A DNA stretch of 64,000 bases, taken from an uncultured Thiotrichaceae bacterium. GTDB lineage: Bacteria; Pseudomonadota; Gammaproteobacteria; Thiotrichales; Thiotrichaceae. The position numbers were made by a program, and so were the translations under genes. Below are positions 28,465 through 36,555 of this stretch, piece after piece. The notes below the pieces were generated by a model, which was given only the letters and a program-made list of their open reading frames with translations, was not told the DNA's origin and did no database searches. How positions within the stretch are numbered: the first letter of the stretch is position 1; each line of letters opens with the position of its first letter. Where the stretch lies: positions 211,351-275,350 of the forward strand of contig CALAMO010000010.1 in assembly GCA_937925855.1 (NCBI GenBank). Direction: 5' to 3'.

Positions 28465-30201
28465 TTATTGAGAATTGCCCCGGAAACCGTCCATAAGCAG
28501 GGCCTTAAGCAGGCTAATACCCATTAAAATCATGACAAATGAGAACGGTACTGCGGCAACAATCATCGCGGACTGAATGGCGTTCAGTCCACCAGCCAGG
28601 AGCAAGGCTGCAATGACTGCGCTCAGGATCAGGCCCCAAATGATGATGTGCCAGCGTCCTGCTGAACCATACTCGCCGCCCGCGTTGATTGTGTTCACCA
28701 CTAACACAGCCGAGTCAGCGGAAGTGACCAAATAGGTCAGCAGCAAAACAACGATCAATCCAGACATCAGCTTCGCTAACTCAGGTGACAGCATGAGGTT
28801 AATGACGGCATAGAGCTGAGCAGTCAGGCTTTCAGAGAAAATAGCACCGTTGGCGGCGCCATTCAGTTCTAGGTCAATGGCAGTGCCGCCCAAAAGCGTG
28901 AACCAGAAGAAGCACATTAGCGATGGCGCCAGAATGGCACCGAGCACAAATTCACGAATCGTGCGGTTCTTAGAGATACGCGCCAGGAAGATGCCAACAA
29001 ACGGTGCAAAAGCGATCCACCAGGCCCAGTAGAAAATAGACCACCAGCCTTGCCATTCGCCTGGACTACCAGGGCCATCAGCCGGGAAGACGGTGAAGGT
29101 GAGTGCGGGTAAGTGCATTACATAGTTGAATAAGCCTTTACCCAATAGCTCGAAGGCAAACAGCGTGGCGCCGAAGATGAGGAAGAAACCCAGTAAGCCA
29201 AACGACAGCACCATATTCAGATTGGAGAGCCATTTAATGCCTTTACCTACGCCAGACAGTGCTGACAGTGTTGAACAGATCATCACAACGGCTAAGGCGA
29301 GTAACAAGGCGGCCGTGGTGGGTTCAGGCTTATCGCCAACGGTCATCAGCCACTGCGCGCCCGTAATGTTGTAGAGCCCAGAGGCAAATGAAGCCAGCCC
29401 AAGTCCAATGGTTTGACTAATGCCGAGAATAGTTGCTACCACAGCCGTCACATCAATAATGTGTCCGATGGGGCCTTCTAAACTACGGCCTAATAACGGG
29501 GCCAGTGTGGAACGGATAGTCAGTGGCAGTCCGCGTGAATAGGCGAAGAACGCGAGTGAAATACCCACCAGTGCATAACAGGCCCATGCGCCTAAGCCCC
29601 AGTGTAGGAAGACGTAGTTATAGGTTGATGGAACTGCTGACAGGGTTTTTGGAATGACGAGGCCATCGATCGCTGTAATCGCGCCAGAGGCGACCTGGGC
29701 ATTATATTCGGCCCACAGGTCAGCACCTTCCGCCAGCGTGATATTCGCGGCAGCGAACGCTTCTTTAACGAGCGCGGCGCTCATTCTAATGTCGGGATTG
29801 TCACCGATATGCCACATCGGTTCGCCCGTGGCGTATCCCAACATGCCAATACCAATACCCGCACCAAACATCATGGAAAACCAGGAAAAATTGGAAAATT
29901 CCGGGACGCCGTCTGCGGTACCTAATTTCGTTTTACCCCACTTTGGATAAAGGGCAATCACCAGGCAGACGATGACATAAAAGGCGACGCCCCAGGTGTA
30001 GTAGTAATTCAGGTTAGCAAACGACCAATTTTTTATTTTACCCAGTATGTCTCCGGCCGATTCTGGGAAAACAGCGCACCAAAGTACCACCAGTGCGATG
30101 AGTATTTTGGACGCGATAGCGACCAAGTTATTAAAGCCTTTATAAAACCCATGTTCAGCCAGGCTGATATTAAGTTCTTTCAATGGGGGCGATAGTGCCA
30201 T
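28465..30201 (-). CDS. BCCT family transporter (betaine/carnitine/choline type)
   Basis: 578-aa inner-membrane carrier with about 12 helices. The third helix carries the glycine-rich 'FGAGIGIGMLGYATGEP' and the signature helix the tryptophan-rich 'FYWAWWIAFAPFVGIFLARIS'. These are the substrate and coupling-ion motifs of BCCT carriers, which import quaternary ammonium compounds such as glycine betaine, carnitine, choline or DMSP with Na+ or H+. The short C-terminal tail argues for a catabolic uptake role over osmosensing. It diverges from the MerR-like fragment and mttB homologue, suggesting it supplies that pathway. The exact substrate is unknown. Confidence 0.93.
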   Translation of the reverse strand: MALSPPLKELNISLAEHGFYKGFNNLVAIASKILIALVVLWCAVFPESAGDILGKIKNWSFANLNYYYTWGVAFYVIVCLVIALYPKWGKTKLGTADGVPEFSNFSWFSMMFGAGIGIGMLGYATGEPMWHIGDNPDIRMSAALVKEAFAAANITLAEGADLWAEYNAQVASGAITAIDGLVIPKTLSAVPSTYNYVFLHWGLGAWACYALVGISLAFFAYSRGLPLTIRSTLAPLLGRSLEGPIGHIIDVTAVVATILGISQTIGLGLASFASGLYNITGAQWLMTVGDKPEPTTAALLLALAVVMICSTLSALSGVGKGIKWLSNLNMVLSFGLLGFFLIFGATLFAFELLGKGLFNYVMHLPALTFTVFPADGPGSPGEWQGWWSIFYWAWWIAFAPFVGIFLARISKNRTIREFVLGAILAPSLMCFFWFTLLGGTAIDLELNGAANGAIFSESLTAQLYAVINLMLSPELAKLMSGLIVVLLLTYLVTSADSAVLVVNTINAGGEYGSAGRWHIIIWGLILSAVIAALLLAGGLNAIQSAMIVAAVPFSFVMILMGISLLKALLMDGFRGNSQ

Positions 30202-30281
30202 GGTAATCCTCCGTGGGGGTGTTTAAGTGACGCTTTTTTCGTACCGTGTGTTTGGGTTATCTCCTCTACTAAGACCACACT

Positions 30282-30289
30282 AGTATACT
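30282..30289. promoter_or_regulatory. AGTATACT palindrome in the BCCT promoter region
   Basis: An 8-bp palindrome, 81 bases upstream of the BCCT start. It shares the GTATAC core with the tandem sites before mttB at 30643-30661. A common regulator for both genes is an inference. The rest of 30202-30432 shows no further recognisable site. Confidence 0.3.
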
Positions 30290-30432
30290 GGGTATTTGAT
30301 GGCAAGTGCTAGGTGTCCATCTGACTATAAAATAGTATTGAGGTCAGCGGGTGTTTGATTTGGCTGCAATGATTTCAATATCGAAGATGAAGTGCTTGGC
30401 CTGAAGCGCGCTTCAGGTAATAGGGTGTATTC

Positions 30433-30642
30433 ATGATTAAATCAACGGTAGAAAATTTTTGGCTAACGCCCGCGCAAATGGCTGGGCGTACCGGTGTTGC
30501 TATCGACACATTGTGTTACTACGAGCGTGAAGGTTTGTTGCAACCGGTTGAACGCAATTCAAGTAAACACTGCCGCTATATTAGAACAGTAATGAACGCG
30601 GAAGCATTTAACCTATTCAGCATTGCAGAGGTTTTGTATTAA
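30433..30642 (+). pseudogene. Truncated MerR-like DNA-binding fragment
   Basis: 69-aa frame. Residues ~10-45 match the MerR helix-turn-helix ('LTPAQMAGRTGVAIDTLCYY', then 'EREGLLQP'). After residue 45 the expected 'RRY...' wing is degraded ('NSSKHCRYIRTVMNAEAFN') and the frame stops where a MerR protein would continue for at least another 50 residues with its dimerisation helix. It is therefore either a decayed regulator or an unusual DNA-binding domain alone. It lies between the divergent BCCT gene and mttB, the place of a local regulator. Confidence 0.55.
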
Positions 30643-30661
30643 TGTATACAATGTGTATACA
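30643..30661. promoter_or_regulatory. Tandem TGTATACA palindromes: probable operator of the mttB homologue
   Basis: TGTATACA (30643-30650), ATG, TGTATACA (30654-30661). Each 8-mer is itself a perfect palindrome, and their centres are 11 bases apart, about one helical turn. The block ends 18 bases before the mttB start. GTATAC-centred palindromes are typical operators of GntR/FadR-type regulators, but no such regulator is encoded in this window. A -10 box could be embedded in the second site. Confidence 0.55.
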
Positions 30662-30679
30662 TATTAGCGGAGTACACTA

Positions 30680-32224
30680 ATGGATGCTGTCGGAACACAA
30701 CGCCGTGGTCGCGGAAGCCGCAAAAAAGCGCGTTTAACTACCAAGATAGACATGCTGCCGCATCTGGAGCAAGGCTTGCCGCTGACCGAACCGATGGATG
30801 AAGCACAAATCCATAAGATCAACGACGCTTCCATGGCTATTTTGGAAGAGGTGGGAGTGGTATTCCGTGATGACATTGCGTTAGCACAGTGGCGGGAAGC
30901 GGGCGCGGATGTGCAGGGTGACCGGGTACGTTTTGATCGGGCCATGATTATGGACTTGATCAGTACCATTCCGTCAGACATTACCTTAGAGGCACGTAAT
31001 CCGGCACAAACCGTTAAATTGGGTGGCAAAAATTCTATCTTTGTGCCCATGACCGGCGCGCCGTTTGTGTGTGACCTGGAGAATAAGCGGCGCTGGCCGA
31101 CGCTGGAGGATTTGGGTAATTTTCATAAGCTGGCGCATATGTGTCCGGCGATTCACTCTTCGGCACATCACATCGTCGAACCGATGGATCATCCGGTATC
31201 ACACCGCCACCTGCGCATCACTTATTCCTCGATGAAGCACTCCGATAAGACCTTTATGGGCATGACCACTTCCGGCAAGAATGCGGAAGACGTGATGGAT
31301 ATGTGCAAAATCCTGTTTGGGCAGGATTACCTGGAAAATCACAGCGTCGTCACCGGCAATATTAACGGTAACTCACCGCTGGTGTGGGATGAAACCATGC
31401 TGGGGGCGATGCGGGCATTCTCGGCGCATATGCAGCCGGTATTGTGCTCGCCGTTTGTATTGGGTGGGGCGAATACCCCGGCCAGCGTTGCGCCCACCGT
31501 GGCGCAGTTGAATGCGGAAGCGCTGTCTGCGTTGGCTTATACGCAGGTGATTCGGAAAGGTGCGCCCGCGATTTACGGACATTATCTCAGCACGGTGTCG
31601 ATGAAATCCGGTGCGCCGATGGCGGGAACGCCGGAAATTTCGCTGATGAATTTTATGATCGGCCAGATGGCGCGGTTTTATGGGGTGCCGTGGCGTACCT
31701 CGAATACGCTGGGCGGCTCGAAGTTATTTGATGCGCAGGCCGGTTATGAGAGCGCGACCACTTTAATGGCGGTGTTGATGTCGGGCGCGAATTATATCTG
31801 GCATTCGGCGGGCTGGAATGAGGCCGGTATGCACTGCTCGATGGCGAAGTTTGTGGTCGATGCGGAGCAGTGTGCGATGGGCTATCGCATGGCTGAGGGG
31901 GTGCGTTGGGATGACTTTGATGAGGCGTTAGCGGCGGTGCGGGATGTCGGGCCGGGCGGGCATTATCTGGGCCACCCGCATACGCTGGAGAATTTTCAGC
32001 GGGCGTTTTTTATGCCGGAATTGTTTGATAATAATTCGATTGAACAGTGGCAGGCTGAGGGTGGTAAGGACACGATTACCCGTGGGCTGGAGCAGGCGAA
32101 GAAATTGTTGAATGCCTATGAGGAGCCTAAGCTGGATGAAGCGAAGCATGAGGAGCTGTTGGATTATGTGGCGCGGCGCGAGCGGGAGATTCCGGCGGTG
32201 GATGCGTTGAATGAGACGTACTAA
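30680..32224 (+). CDS. Trimethylamine methyltransferase (MttB) family protein, non-pyrrolysine type
   Basis: 514 aa of the MttB superfamily (COG5598). Recognisable segments are 'FHKLAHMCPAIHSSAHHIVEP', 'GNINGNSPLVWDETML', 'MFGVP'-like 'RFYGVPWRTSNTLGGSK' and 'GANYIWHSAGWNEAGM'. The frame has no internal TAG, so it lacks pyrrolysine and belongs to the larger non-Pyl group, some of which demethylate glycine betaine, proline betaine or carnitine and pass the methyl group to a corrinoid protein. No corrinoid protein gene is seen in the window. The BCCT carrier upstream is a likely source of the substrate. Confidence 0.88.
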   Translation: MDAVGTQRRGRGSRKKARLTTKIDMLPHLEQGLPLTEPMDEAQIHKINDASMAILEEVGVVFRDDIALAQWREAGADVQGDRVRFDRAMIMDLISTIPSDITLEARNPAQTVKLGGKNSIFVPMTGAPFVCDLENKRRWPTLEDLGNFHKLAHMCPAIHSSAHHIVEPMDHPVSHRHLRITYSSMKHSDKTFMGMTTSGKNAEDVMDMCKILFGQDYLENHSVVTGNINGNSPLVWDETMLGAMRAFSAHMQPVLCSPFVLGGANTPASVAPTVAQLNAEALSALAYTQVIRKGAPAIYGHYLSTVSMKSGAPMAGTPEISLMNFMIGQMARFYGVPWRTSNTLGGSKLFDAQAGYESATTLMAVLMSGANYIWHSAGWNEAGMHCSMAKFVVDAEQCAMGYRMAEGVRWDDFDEALAAVRDVGPGGHYLGHPHTLENFQRAFFMPELFDNNSIEQWQAEGGKDTITRGLEQAKKLLNAYEEPKLDEAKHEELLDYVARREREIPAVDALNETY

Positions 32225-32427
32225 TTTGGACTTTTTCTTTTTCCTCTGCGACGGGTGATGTCATTGGCACTGGGGTCGCTGCTGCCCATCTGGGCTAAGC
32301 GTTTGGCGCTTTCGCGCTCGATTAGTGCTTTTAGTCCTGCTTCAAATAATGCTTTTTTGTCGGTGATACCGCTTAGCTCAGCGGCTTTAGCTGTTAGGTC
32401 TGCAGCAATGTTTGCTGGGATTTGCAT
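32221..32427 (-). CDS. VapB-like ribbon-helix-helix antitoxin without a toxin partner
   Basis: 68-aa basic protein. 'MQIPANIAADLTAKAAELSG' and 'TDKKALFEAGLKALIERESA' look like the short type II antitoxins of the DUF2191/VapB kind, with DNA-binding N-terminus and toxin-binding tail. The place where a VapC toxin would sit is taken by the end of mttB, whose stop it overlaps by four bases. It may be an orphan or solitary regulator. Confidence 0.55.
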   Translation of the reverse strand: MQIPANIAADLTAKAAELSGITDKKALFEAGLKALIERESAKRLAQMGSSDPSANDITRRRGKRKSPN

Positions 32428-32521
32428 TACGAATTACCTTGTTGAACTTTCCCTTTGATATTATAGGTGTGTTGGCTCCAGGCAGGACAGTGAATTTCCT
32501 TTATGGGTCGTTATTTGGTCA

Positions 32522-34168
32522 TTAAAGGTAAGGAATTAACCCTTCCGGGATAACGCGCCCGGCCTGTTCCGGGTACCAGGCGTAAGCCAGATATAAGATG
32601 TAGCTATAGCCGAGTAGGATGAACGACACGATGCGCCAAGTGTGCCAGCGGGCGATGCCTTTGGCGCGGCGGTAGAATTTTTGTTTTAGTTCGCTGTATT
32701 TTGGGTCGTTTTCGATGTTGTGTTGGATGATGTAGGTTTCGTCGCCGATGATCATTGGGTGTTGGCTTTTCATGGCATTGGCCTTGAACCAGACGACTGT
32801 GCTTAGAATGCAGACTAGCCAGATGGCGGCGTAGCGCAGGCTATGTGGTGCTGGTACAGCGTAGCTTACCAGCTTGTCGAAAGGCTTATCGACTTGGTCT
32901 GGCATAATGTCTACCCAGCTGCTGATTTCTGGGAAATAGCCGCTTAATAGCCAGGGGATGATGACTGCGATTGGCATTAGTAGCCATTTCCACCAACCTG
33001 CTACGATGGTGACGATGGCATCGCGGATTTGGGGCATGGTTTTGGTTTGGAAGGGTTTTCTAAGACTGAGAGCTAACGGCCACCAAAGCCAGAGAGAGGC
33101 TTTAAGATTCCAGCGCCATATTAGGGCAGGAATATACCAAATGGGTAAGAAGATTAAACCCATTATAATGCCGATAGCATCTGGTTTATGGAACTGTTTG
33201 AGTAAACCCCTAACTGAGAAAGCCCCATGAACACCTGCTGCTCCAGGTAATAATTCAGGTGGATAAGTGAAGTCTGTACACCAGTTGGTGTGATGCCAGT
33301 TTGATGGCAGTTTTTTCATCCCTAAAATTGGATGTTTTAATGTGGCCACCACTCTAATCAGCAGCGTTCTTATCCAAATTCCCAATCCCCAAAAAGGTAA
33401 AAATATAATTCCTACAATCGTTTCTGAGACAGCATCGGCAACAGCACCGGCATCGGCAACGGCAACGGCACCGGCAACGGCACCGGCAACGGCACCGGCA
33501 ACGGCACCGGCAACGGCACCGGCAACGGCAACGGCAAAGGCAAAGGCAAAGGCACCGGCAACGGCACCGGCACCGGCAACGGCACCGGCACCGGCAACGG
33601 CACCGGCAACGGCAACGGCACCGGCAACGGCACCGGCAACGGCAACGGCAACGGCACCGGCACCGGCAACGGCAACGGCAAAGGCAAAGGCAACGGCAAC
33701 GGCAAAGGCAAAGGCAACGGCAACGGCAACGGCAACGGCACCTATTACCGCAGAACGCCAAAATAGCGCCCAACCTTGCTGATCAATCAGCCAGACTTGT
33801 GCCAGCCAATAACAAAACAAGAAGCTGACGAGCGCAGAGCAAATAACAATAAGTGATTTTTCAACGGTAGAAAGGTCATCTTTGTCTCTATTCCAATAGC
33901 GGCGTAATAGCGTGACACCTAACTCAACCGAAGCCTCAGACCGCAACAAAATAACCGGCACAGCAAATGCCGTAATCAACAACCACCAATAATGCCCAAA
34001 ATGCCAAACCAAAACCCCATACAAGCCCAGCGCCCAAAACGTCTCCAGCACCGACAACACCGAAACCTGACCCTTCTCAATCGAAGCATCCGTACACCGC
34101 CAAACCCACCCCCGTTCAGGTGCAGCACCTACCTCAACATCAGCCCCCGGCGATTCAGCCAAAACCAA
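32522..34168 (-). CDS. Membrane protein with a long (V/G/F)-A repeat segment
   Basis: 548-aa membrane protein of unknown function. An N-terminal tail is followed by hydrophobic helices (~30-130). Residues ~143-246 are almost wholly alternating Ala with Val, Gly or Phe ('VAVAVAFAFAVAVA', 'GAVAGAVAGAV'), encoded by the hexamer array at 33431-33739. More helices and cytoplasmic loops follow to the C-terminus ('FILLGYSYILYLAYAWYP'). Alanine-rich alternation with small and large side chains could span membranes repeatedly or pack as helices. I recognise no enzyme or transporter signature. It lies between mttB and a cupin gene and has no obvious partner. Confidence 0.65.
   Translation of the reverse strand: MVLAESPGADVEVGAAPERGWVWRCTDASIEKGQVSVLSVLETFWALGLYGVLVWHFGHYWWLLITAFAVPVILLRSEASVELGVTLLRRYWNRDKDDLSTVEKSLIVICSALVSFLFCYWLAQVWLIDQQGWALFWRSAVIGAVAVAVAVAFAFAVAVAFAFAVAVAGAGAVAVAVAGAVAGAVAVAGAVAGAGAVAGAGAVAGAFAFAFAVAVAGAVAGAVAGAVAGAVAGAVAVADAGAVADAVSETIVGIIFLPFWGLGIWIRTLLIRVVATLKHPILGMKKLPSNWHHTNWCTDFTYPPELLPGAAGVHGAFSVRGLLKQFHKPDAIGIIMGLIFLPIWYIPALIWRWNLKASLWLWWPLALSLRKPFQTKTMPQIRDAIVTIVAGWWKWLLMPIAVIIPWLLSGYFPEISSWVDIMPDQVDKPFDKLVSYAVPAPHSLRYAAIWLVCILSTVVWFKANAMKSQHPMIIGDETYIIQHNIENDPKYSELKQKFYRRAKGIARWHTWRIVSFILLGYSYILYLAYAWYPEQAGRVIPEGLIPYL
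33431..33739. repeat. Hexanucleotide repeat array (about 52 units of GGCAAC / GGCACC / GGCAAA)
   Basis: Nearly uninterrupted 6-bp units differ only at positions five and six: GGCAAC, GGCACC, GGCAAA and a few GGCATC. On the coding (minus) strand every second codon is GCC (Ala), and the other is GTT, GGT, TTT or GAT. Because the unit is two codons, gain or loss of copies keeps the reading frame but changes the length of the protein segment. No stop codon arises in any of the six frames. Confidence 0.95.
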
Positions 34169-34188
34169 CCCCCAAGCTCATCAAGCCC

Positions 34189-34554
34189 TCAAATCCAAAC
34201 ATCATCAGCCGCCGTTAACTCACTCTCCGCATCCCCGGTATTCAACACACCCTTAGGCTCCACGATCATAATCTGACATTCCTCCTCAGCCACGGGCCGA
34301 TGCTCAACCCCCTTCGGCACCACATACATTTCCCCGGCATTCAGCGTCACCTTGCCATCCCTAAATTCAATAGCCAGCGAACCCGCCAGCACAATAAACA
34401 CCTCATCCGTATCCGGGTGGTCATGCCAGACAAATTCACCCTGTACTTTCACCAGCTTGAACTGATAGTCATTCATTTCCGCAATCACTTTCGGTGACCA
34501 GTGTTCGTTGAACAGTGAAAACTTATGCTGCAGGTTGATCGGGGTGTGGTTCAT
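34189..34554 (-). CDS. Single-domain cupin protein
   Basis: About 121 aa from the ATG at 34554; 16 more residues are open to 34602. One cupin barrel: 'FVWHDHPDTDEVFIVLAGSL' (HxH...E metal site), 'GEMYVVPKGVEHRPV' with the second histidine. Cupins of this size are often isomerases, dioxygenases or ligand sensors; the activity is not evident. It lies immediately downstream of the (V/G/F)-A membrane protein gene start and 150 bases from the toxin-antitoxin pair. Confidence 0.8.
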   Translation of the reverse strand: MNHTPINLQHKFSLFNEHWSPKVIAEMNDYQFKLVKVQGEFVWHDHPDTDEVFIVLAGSLAIEFRDGKVTLNAGEMYVVPKGVEHRPVAEEECQIMIVEPKGVLNTGDAESELTAADDVWI

Positions 34555-34705
34555 GGTAGGGCGCTCAGTAATCAGGAGAGGTGAAATTTTAGCAGGAATC
34601 ACCTACATGAGCGATTACAGGAATTTCTGCCAGCTGCAATGATTGACAGAAAATATCATTGAAACCATAATGGTTGCATTGCAACTCCAAAACGGTGGAT
34701 TTTGA

Positions 34706-34993
34706 ATGGCTTCGATTACACTAAAAGACATTGACCCCTCATTATTAGAGCGCCTAAAAGTGTTGGCCGCCGACGATAAGCGCAGTCTTAACCGACAGGT
34801 TATATGGCTGCTCGAACAAAGAGTTGATCCAAATACAACAGATCCGGCAGTTAACGCGCTTCAGCAGCAACAGGCGCAGCTCGCCGCATGGCAGAATCTG
34901 TCAGGTCGTTGGGTGGGAACGCCAACTGAAACGGATGAGGTCATCGCGGATATTTACCAAACGCGCACTGAGGGCCGGGAGTTCAGTTGGTGA
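34706..34993 (+). CDS. FitA/VapB-like antitoxin
   Basis: 95-aa ribbon-helix-helix protein: 'ITLKDIDPSLLERLKVLAA' and 'DDKRSLNRQVIWLLEQRV' are the Arc/FitA fold for DNA binding and autoregulation, and the C-terminal ~40 residues would wrap the PIN toxin. It overlaps the toxin start by four bases, the standard antitoxin-first order. Confidence 0.85.
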   Translation: MASITLKDIDPSLLERLKVLAADDKRSLNRQVIWLLEQRVDPNTTDPAVNALQQQQAQLAAWQNLSGRWVGTPTETDEVIADIYQTRTEGREFSW

Positions 34994-35412
34994 AAGTGCT
35001 GGATACCGATGTCTGTATTGAAATATTACGCGGCAATGCTGCTGTTATGCAGGCACGCAGTCGGACGCTGGATCAGGTGGTGACGACCTGGATAACGGCT
35101 TGTGAACTGTCTTATGGCGCAGCAAATTCAATAAAACCACAGGAAAACGCTATCCTGGTCAATGAATTTTTGGCAACCACGCCTGTGCTGGAATGTAATC
35201 TGGCGGCGGCGGATATTTTCGGGCGTCATAAAGCCAGTTTGAGACAAGCGGGGCAGACTGTTGCGGATGCTGATTTAATGATTGCTGCGCTTACCCTGAG
35301 TCATGCCGGGACGTTGATTACCGGTAATATTAAACATTATGCACGGATTCCTGATTTGCGGATTGAGGACTGGATTCGTGGGAGAGCAACCTCTGGGACA
35401 TCGTTGTCTTGA
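34990..35412 (+). CDS. VapC-like PIN-domain toxin
   Basis: 140 aa from GTG at 34990, which makes the usual GTGA overlap with the antitoxin; TTG at 34987 is an alternative. PIN-domain acidic residues are in place: Asp in 'VLDTDVCIEIL', Glu in 'ACELSYGA' and Asp in 'VADADLMIAALTL', with a final 'LITGNIKHYARI'. These enzymes are Mg2+-dependent RNases cleaving tRNA or rRNA; the target here is unknown. The pair stands between unrelated metabolic genes and may be a mobile addition. Confidence 0.88.
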   Translation: MKVLDTDVCIEILRGNAAVMQARSRTLDQVVTTWITACELSYGAANSIKPQENAILVNEFLATTPVLECNLAAADIFGRHKASLRQAGQTVADADLMIAALTLSHAGTLITGNIKHYARIPDLRIEDWIRGRATSGTSLS

Positions 35413-35431
35413 CCTTCAGAGGGGTATTAAT

Positions 35432-35806
35432 ATGCTAATCGACCACATCGGTTTAGTCGTTTCCGATTATGAAACCAGCAAGGCATTTTACCTAGCCTGC
35501 CTCCGGCCTTTGGGGATTGAGTTAGTGGTTGAACTGGAAAATGAAGGTTGGGCTGGCCTTGGCCGTGATGGCAAAGGTGAGTTCTGGTTTGGGCCAGATG
35601 AGAAGGTACAGCACCCGATGCATATCGCATTTCGGGCTGAAACCCGGGCGCAGGTCGATGCGTTCTATCGGGCGGCATTAGCTGCGGGCGGGCAGGATAA
35701 TGGTGCGCCGGGGGTGCGTGAGATTTATCACCCCGATTATTACGGGGCGTTCGTACTTGACCCGGATGGGCATAATATTGAGGCGGTTTGTCATACCGCG
35801 CAGTGA
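35432..35806 (+). CDS. VOC family (glyoxalase-like) protein
   Basis: 124 aa from ATG 35432, preceded by AGAGGGG; a 31-residue N-terminal extension overlaps the VapC frame and is rejected. Vicinal-oxygen-chelate motifs: 'IDHIGLVVSDYETSKAFYLA', 'HIAFRAETRAQVDAFYRAAL' and 'YGAFVLDPDGHNIEAVCH'. The metal ligands would be the N-terminal His, central His and terminal Glu. The reaction is unknown: members include glyoxalases, dioxygenases and resistance proteins. It lies 19 bases after the VapC stop. Confidence 0.85.
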   Translation: MLIDHIGLVVSDYETSKAFYLACLRPLGIELVVELENEGWAGLGRDGKGEFWFGPDEKVQHPMHIAFRAETRAQVDAFYRAALAAGGQDNGAPGVREIYHPDYYGAFVLDPDGHNIEAVCHTAQ

Positions 35807-35859
35807 GTTTCAGTCGCGTGGGGTGACAGCGGTCAAGTTGTCAGCATTAAGTGACTCGC

Positions 35860-36546
35860 TCATGCGGCGACGGCCTGCTCGCTGAGCCACTGCAAATATC
35901 CCGTACGCAAATACAGCAACGCACCGTCCGCGCCCGTAATGGGTTCATGCTCACTGCCGATCGGATTGCGTGCCCATGTCCCCGCTGCATAAGTCCCACG
36001 GTCATCAGAAAACGATCCGGCCAACACCAGAAATTCCTCCCCGCCGGGGTGCTCATGCCGTGGAAACTGCGTATCAGGTGCCAACCGCAGCAAGATCGTG
36101 TTCACGCCAGCATGCTCATGCAGCGGCAGAAAGCTGCGCTCGGGTATTGGCCCGGTCTGCCAATCTGCATTACGGGTATCAACGTTCATCTGCTGTAAGT
36201 CATCGGCTGAAAACTGACAGAGCTTCACTAAGATGGTGCAGCCTTCCCGCGTAAACGGTTTATGGCGCGACCCCGGTGGATTGCGCACATAATAGCCTGC
36301 AGAGTAATCGCCGCTTTCATCCGAAAACGTACCGTCCAGCACCAGGTATTCCTCGCCGCCGCCATGGGTATGCGCCGGAAAATAGCTGTCCGGGGCGAAA
36401 CGGACGATGGTGGTGACCCTTTCAGTTTCAGTGGACAGGACTTCGAGGCGTTTACGTTCCACGCCAGCGGCGGGTGAGGCCTCCCAGTCCATCGCATTAG
36501 TATCAATGGCCAGGTATTGTTCAAGATCAGCGTTTAGCAAACTCAT
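35860..36546 (-). CDS. Double-cupin (ChrR-like) protein
   Basis: 228 aa with two similar cupin domains. The first has 'FPAHTHGGGEEYLVLDGTFSD', the second 'FPRHEHPGGEEFLVLAGSFSD'; each supplies HxH...E metal ligands. This resembles the ChrR cupin region, sometimes an anti-sigma factor, but the zinc anti-sigma N-terminal motif of ChrR is not seen. It starts nine bases after the class V aminotransferase, so the two form an operon. Confidence 0.82.
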   Translation of the reverse strand: MSLLNADLEQYLAIDTNAMDWEASPAAGVERKRLEVLSTETERVTTIVRFAPDSYFPAHTHGGGEEYLVLDGTFSDESGDYSAGYYVRNPPGSRHKPFTREGCTILVKLCQFSADDLQQMNVDTRNADWQTGPIPERSFLPLHEHAGVNTILLRLAPDTQFPRHEHPGGEEFLVLAGSFSDDRGTYAAGTWARNPIGSEHEPITGADGALLYLRTGYLQWLSEQAVAA

Positions 36547-36555
36547 ATGGTTCTC

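Noticed and set aside
30680..32224. Pyrrolysine-containing trimethylamine methyltransferase
   Set aside because: There is no in-frame TAG codon, and no pyl genes are seen in the window.
33431..33739. CRISPR array or minisatellite with spacers
   Set aside because: The units are 6 bp, contiguous, and lie in a coding frame; no spacer structure exists.
33342..33782. Open frames on both strands across the hexamer repeats, encoding ATAPAT-, CRCRCR- or PLPLPL-type proteins
   Set aside because: The repeat units contain no stop in any frame, so all six frames are open by composition. Only the minus-strand frame extends far beyond the repeat with normal protein sequence.
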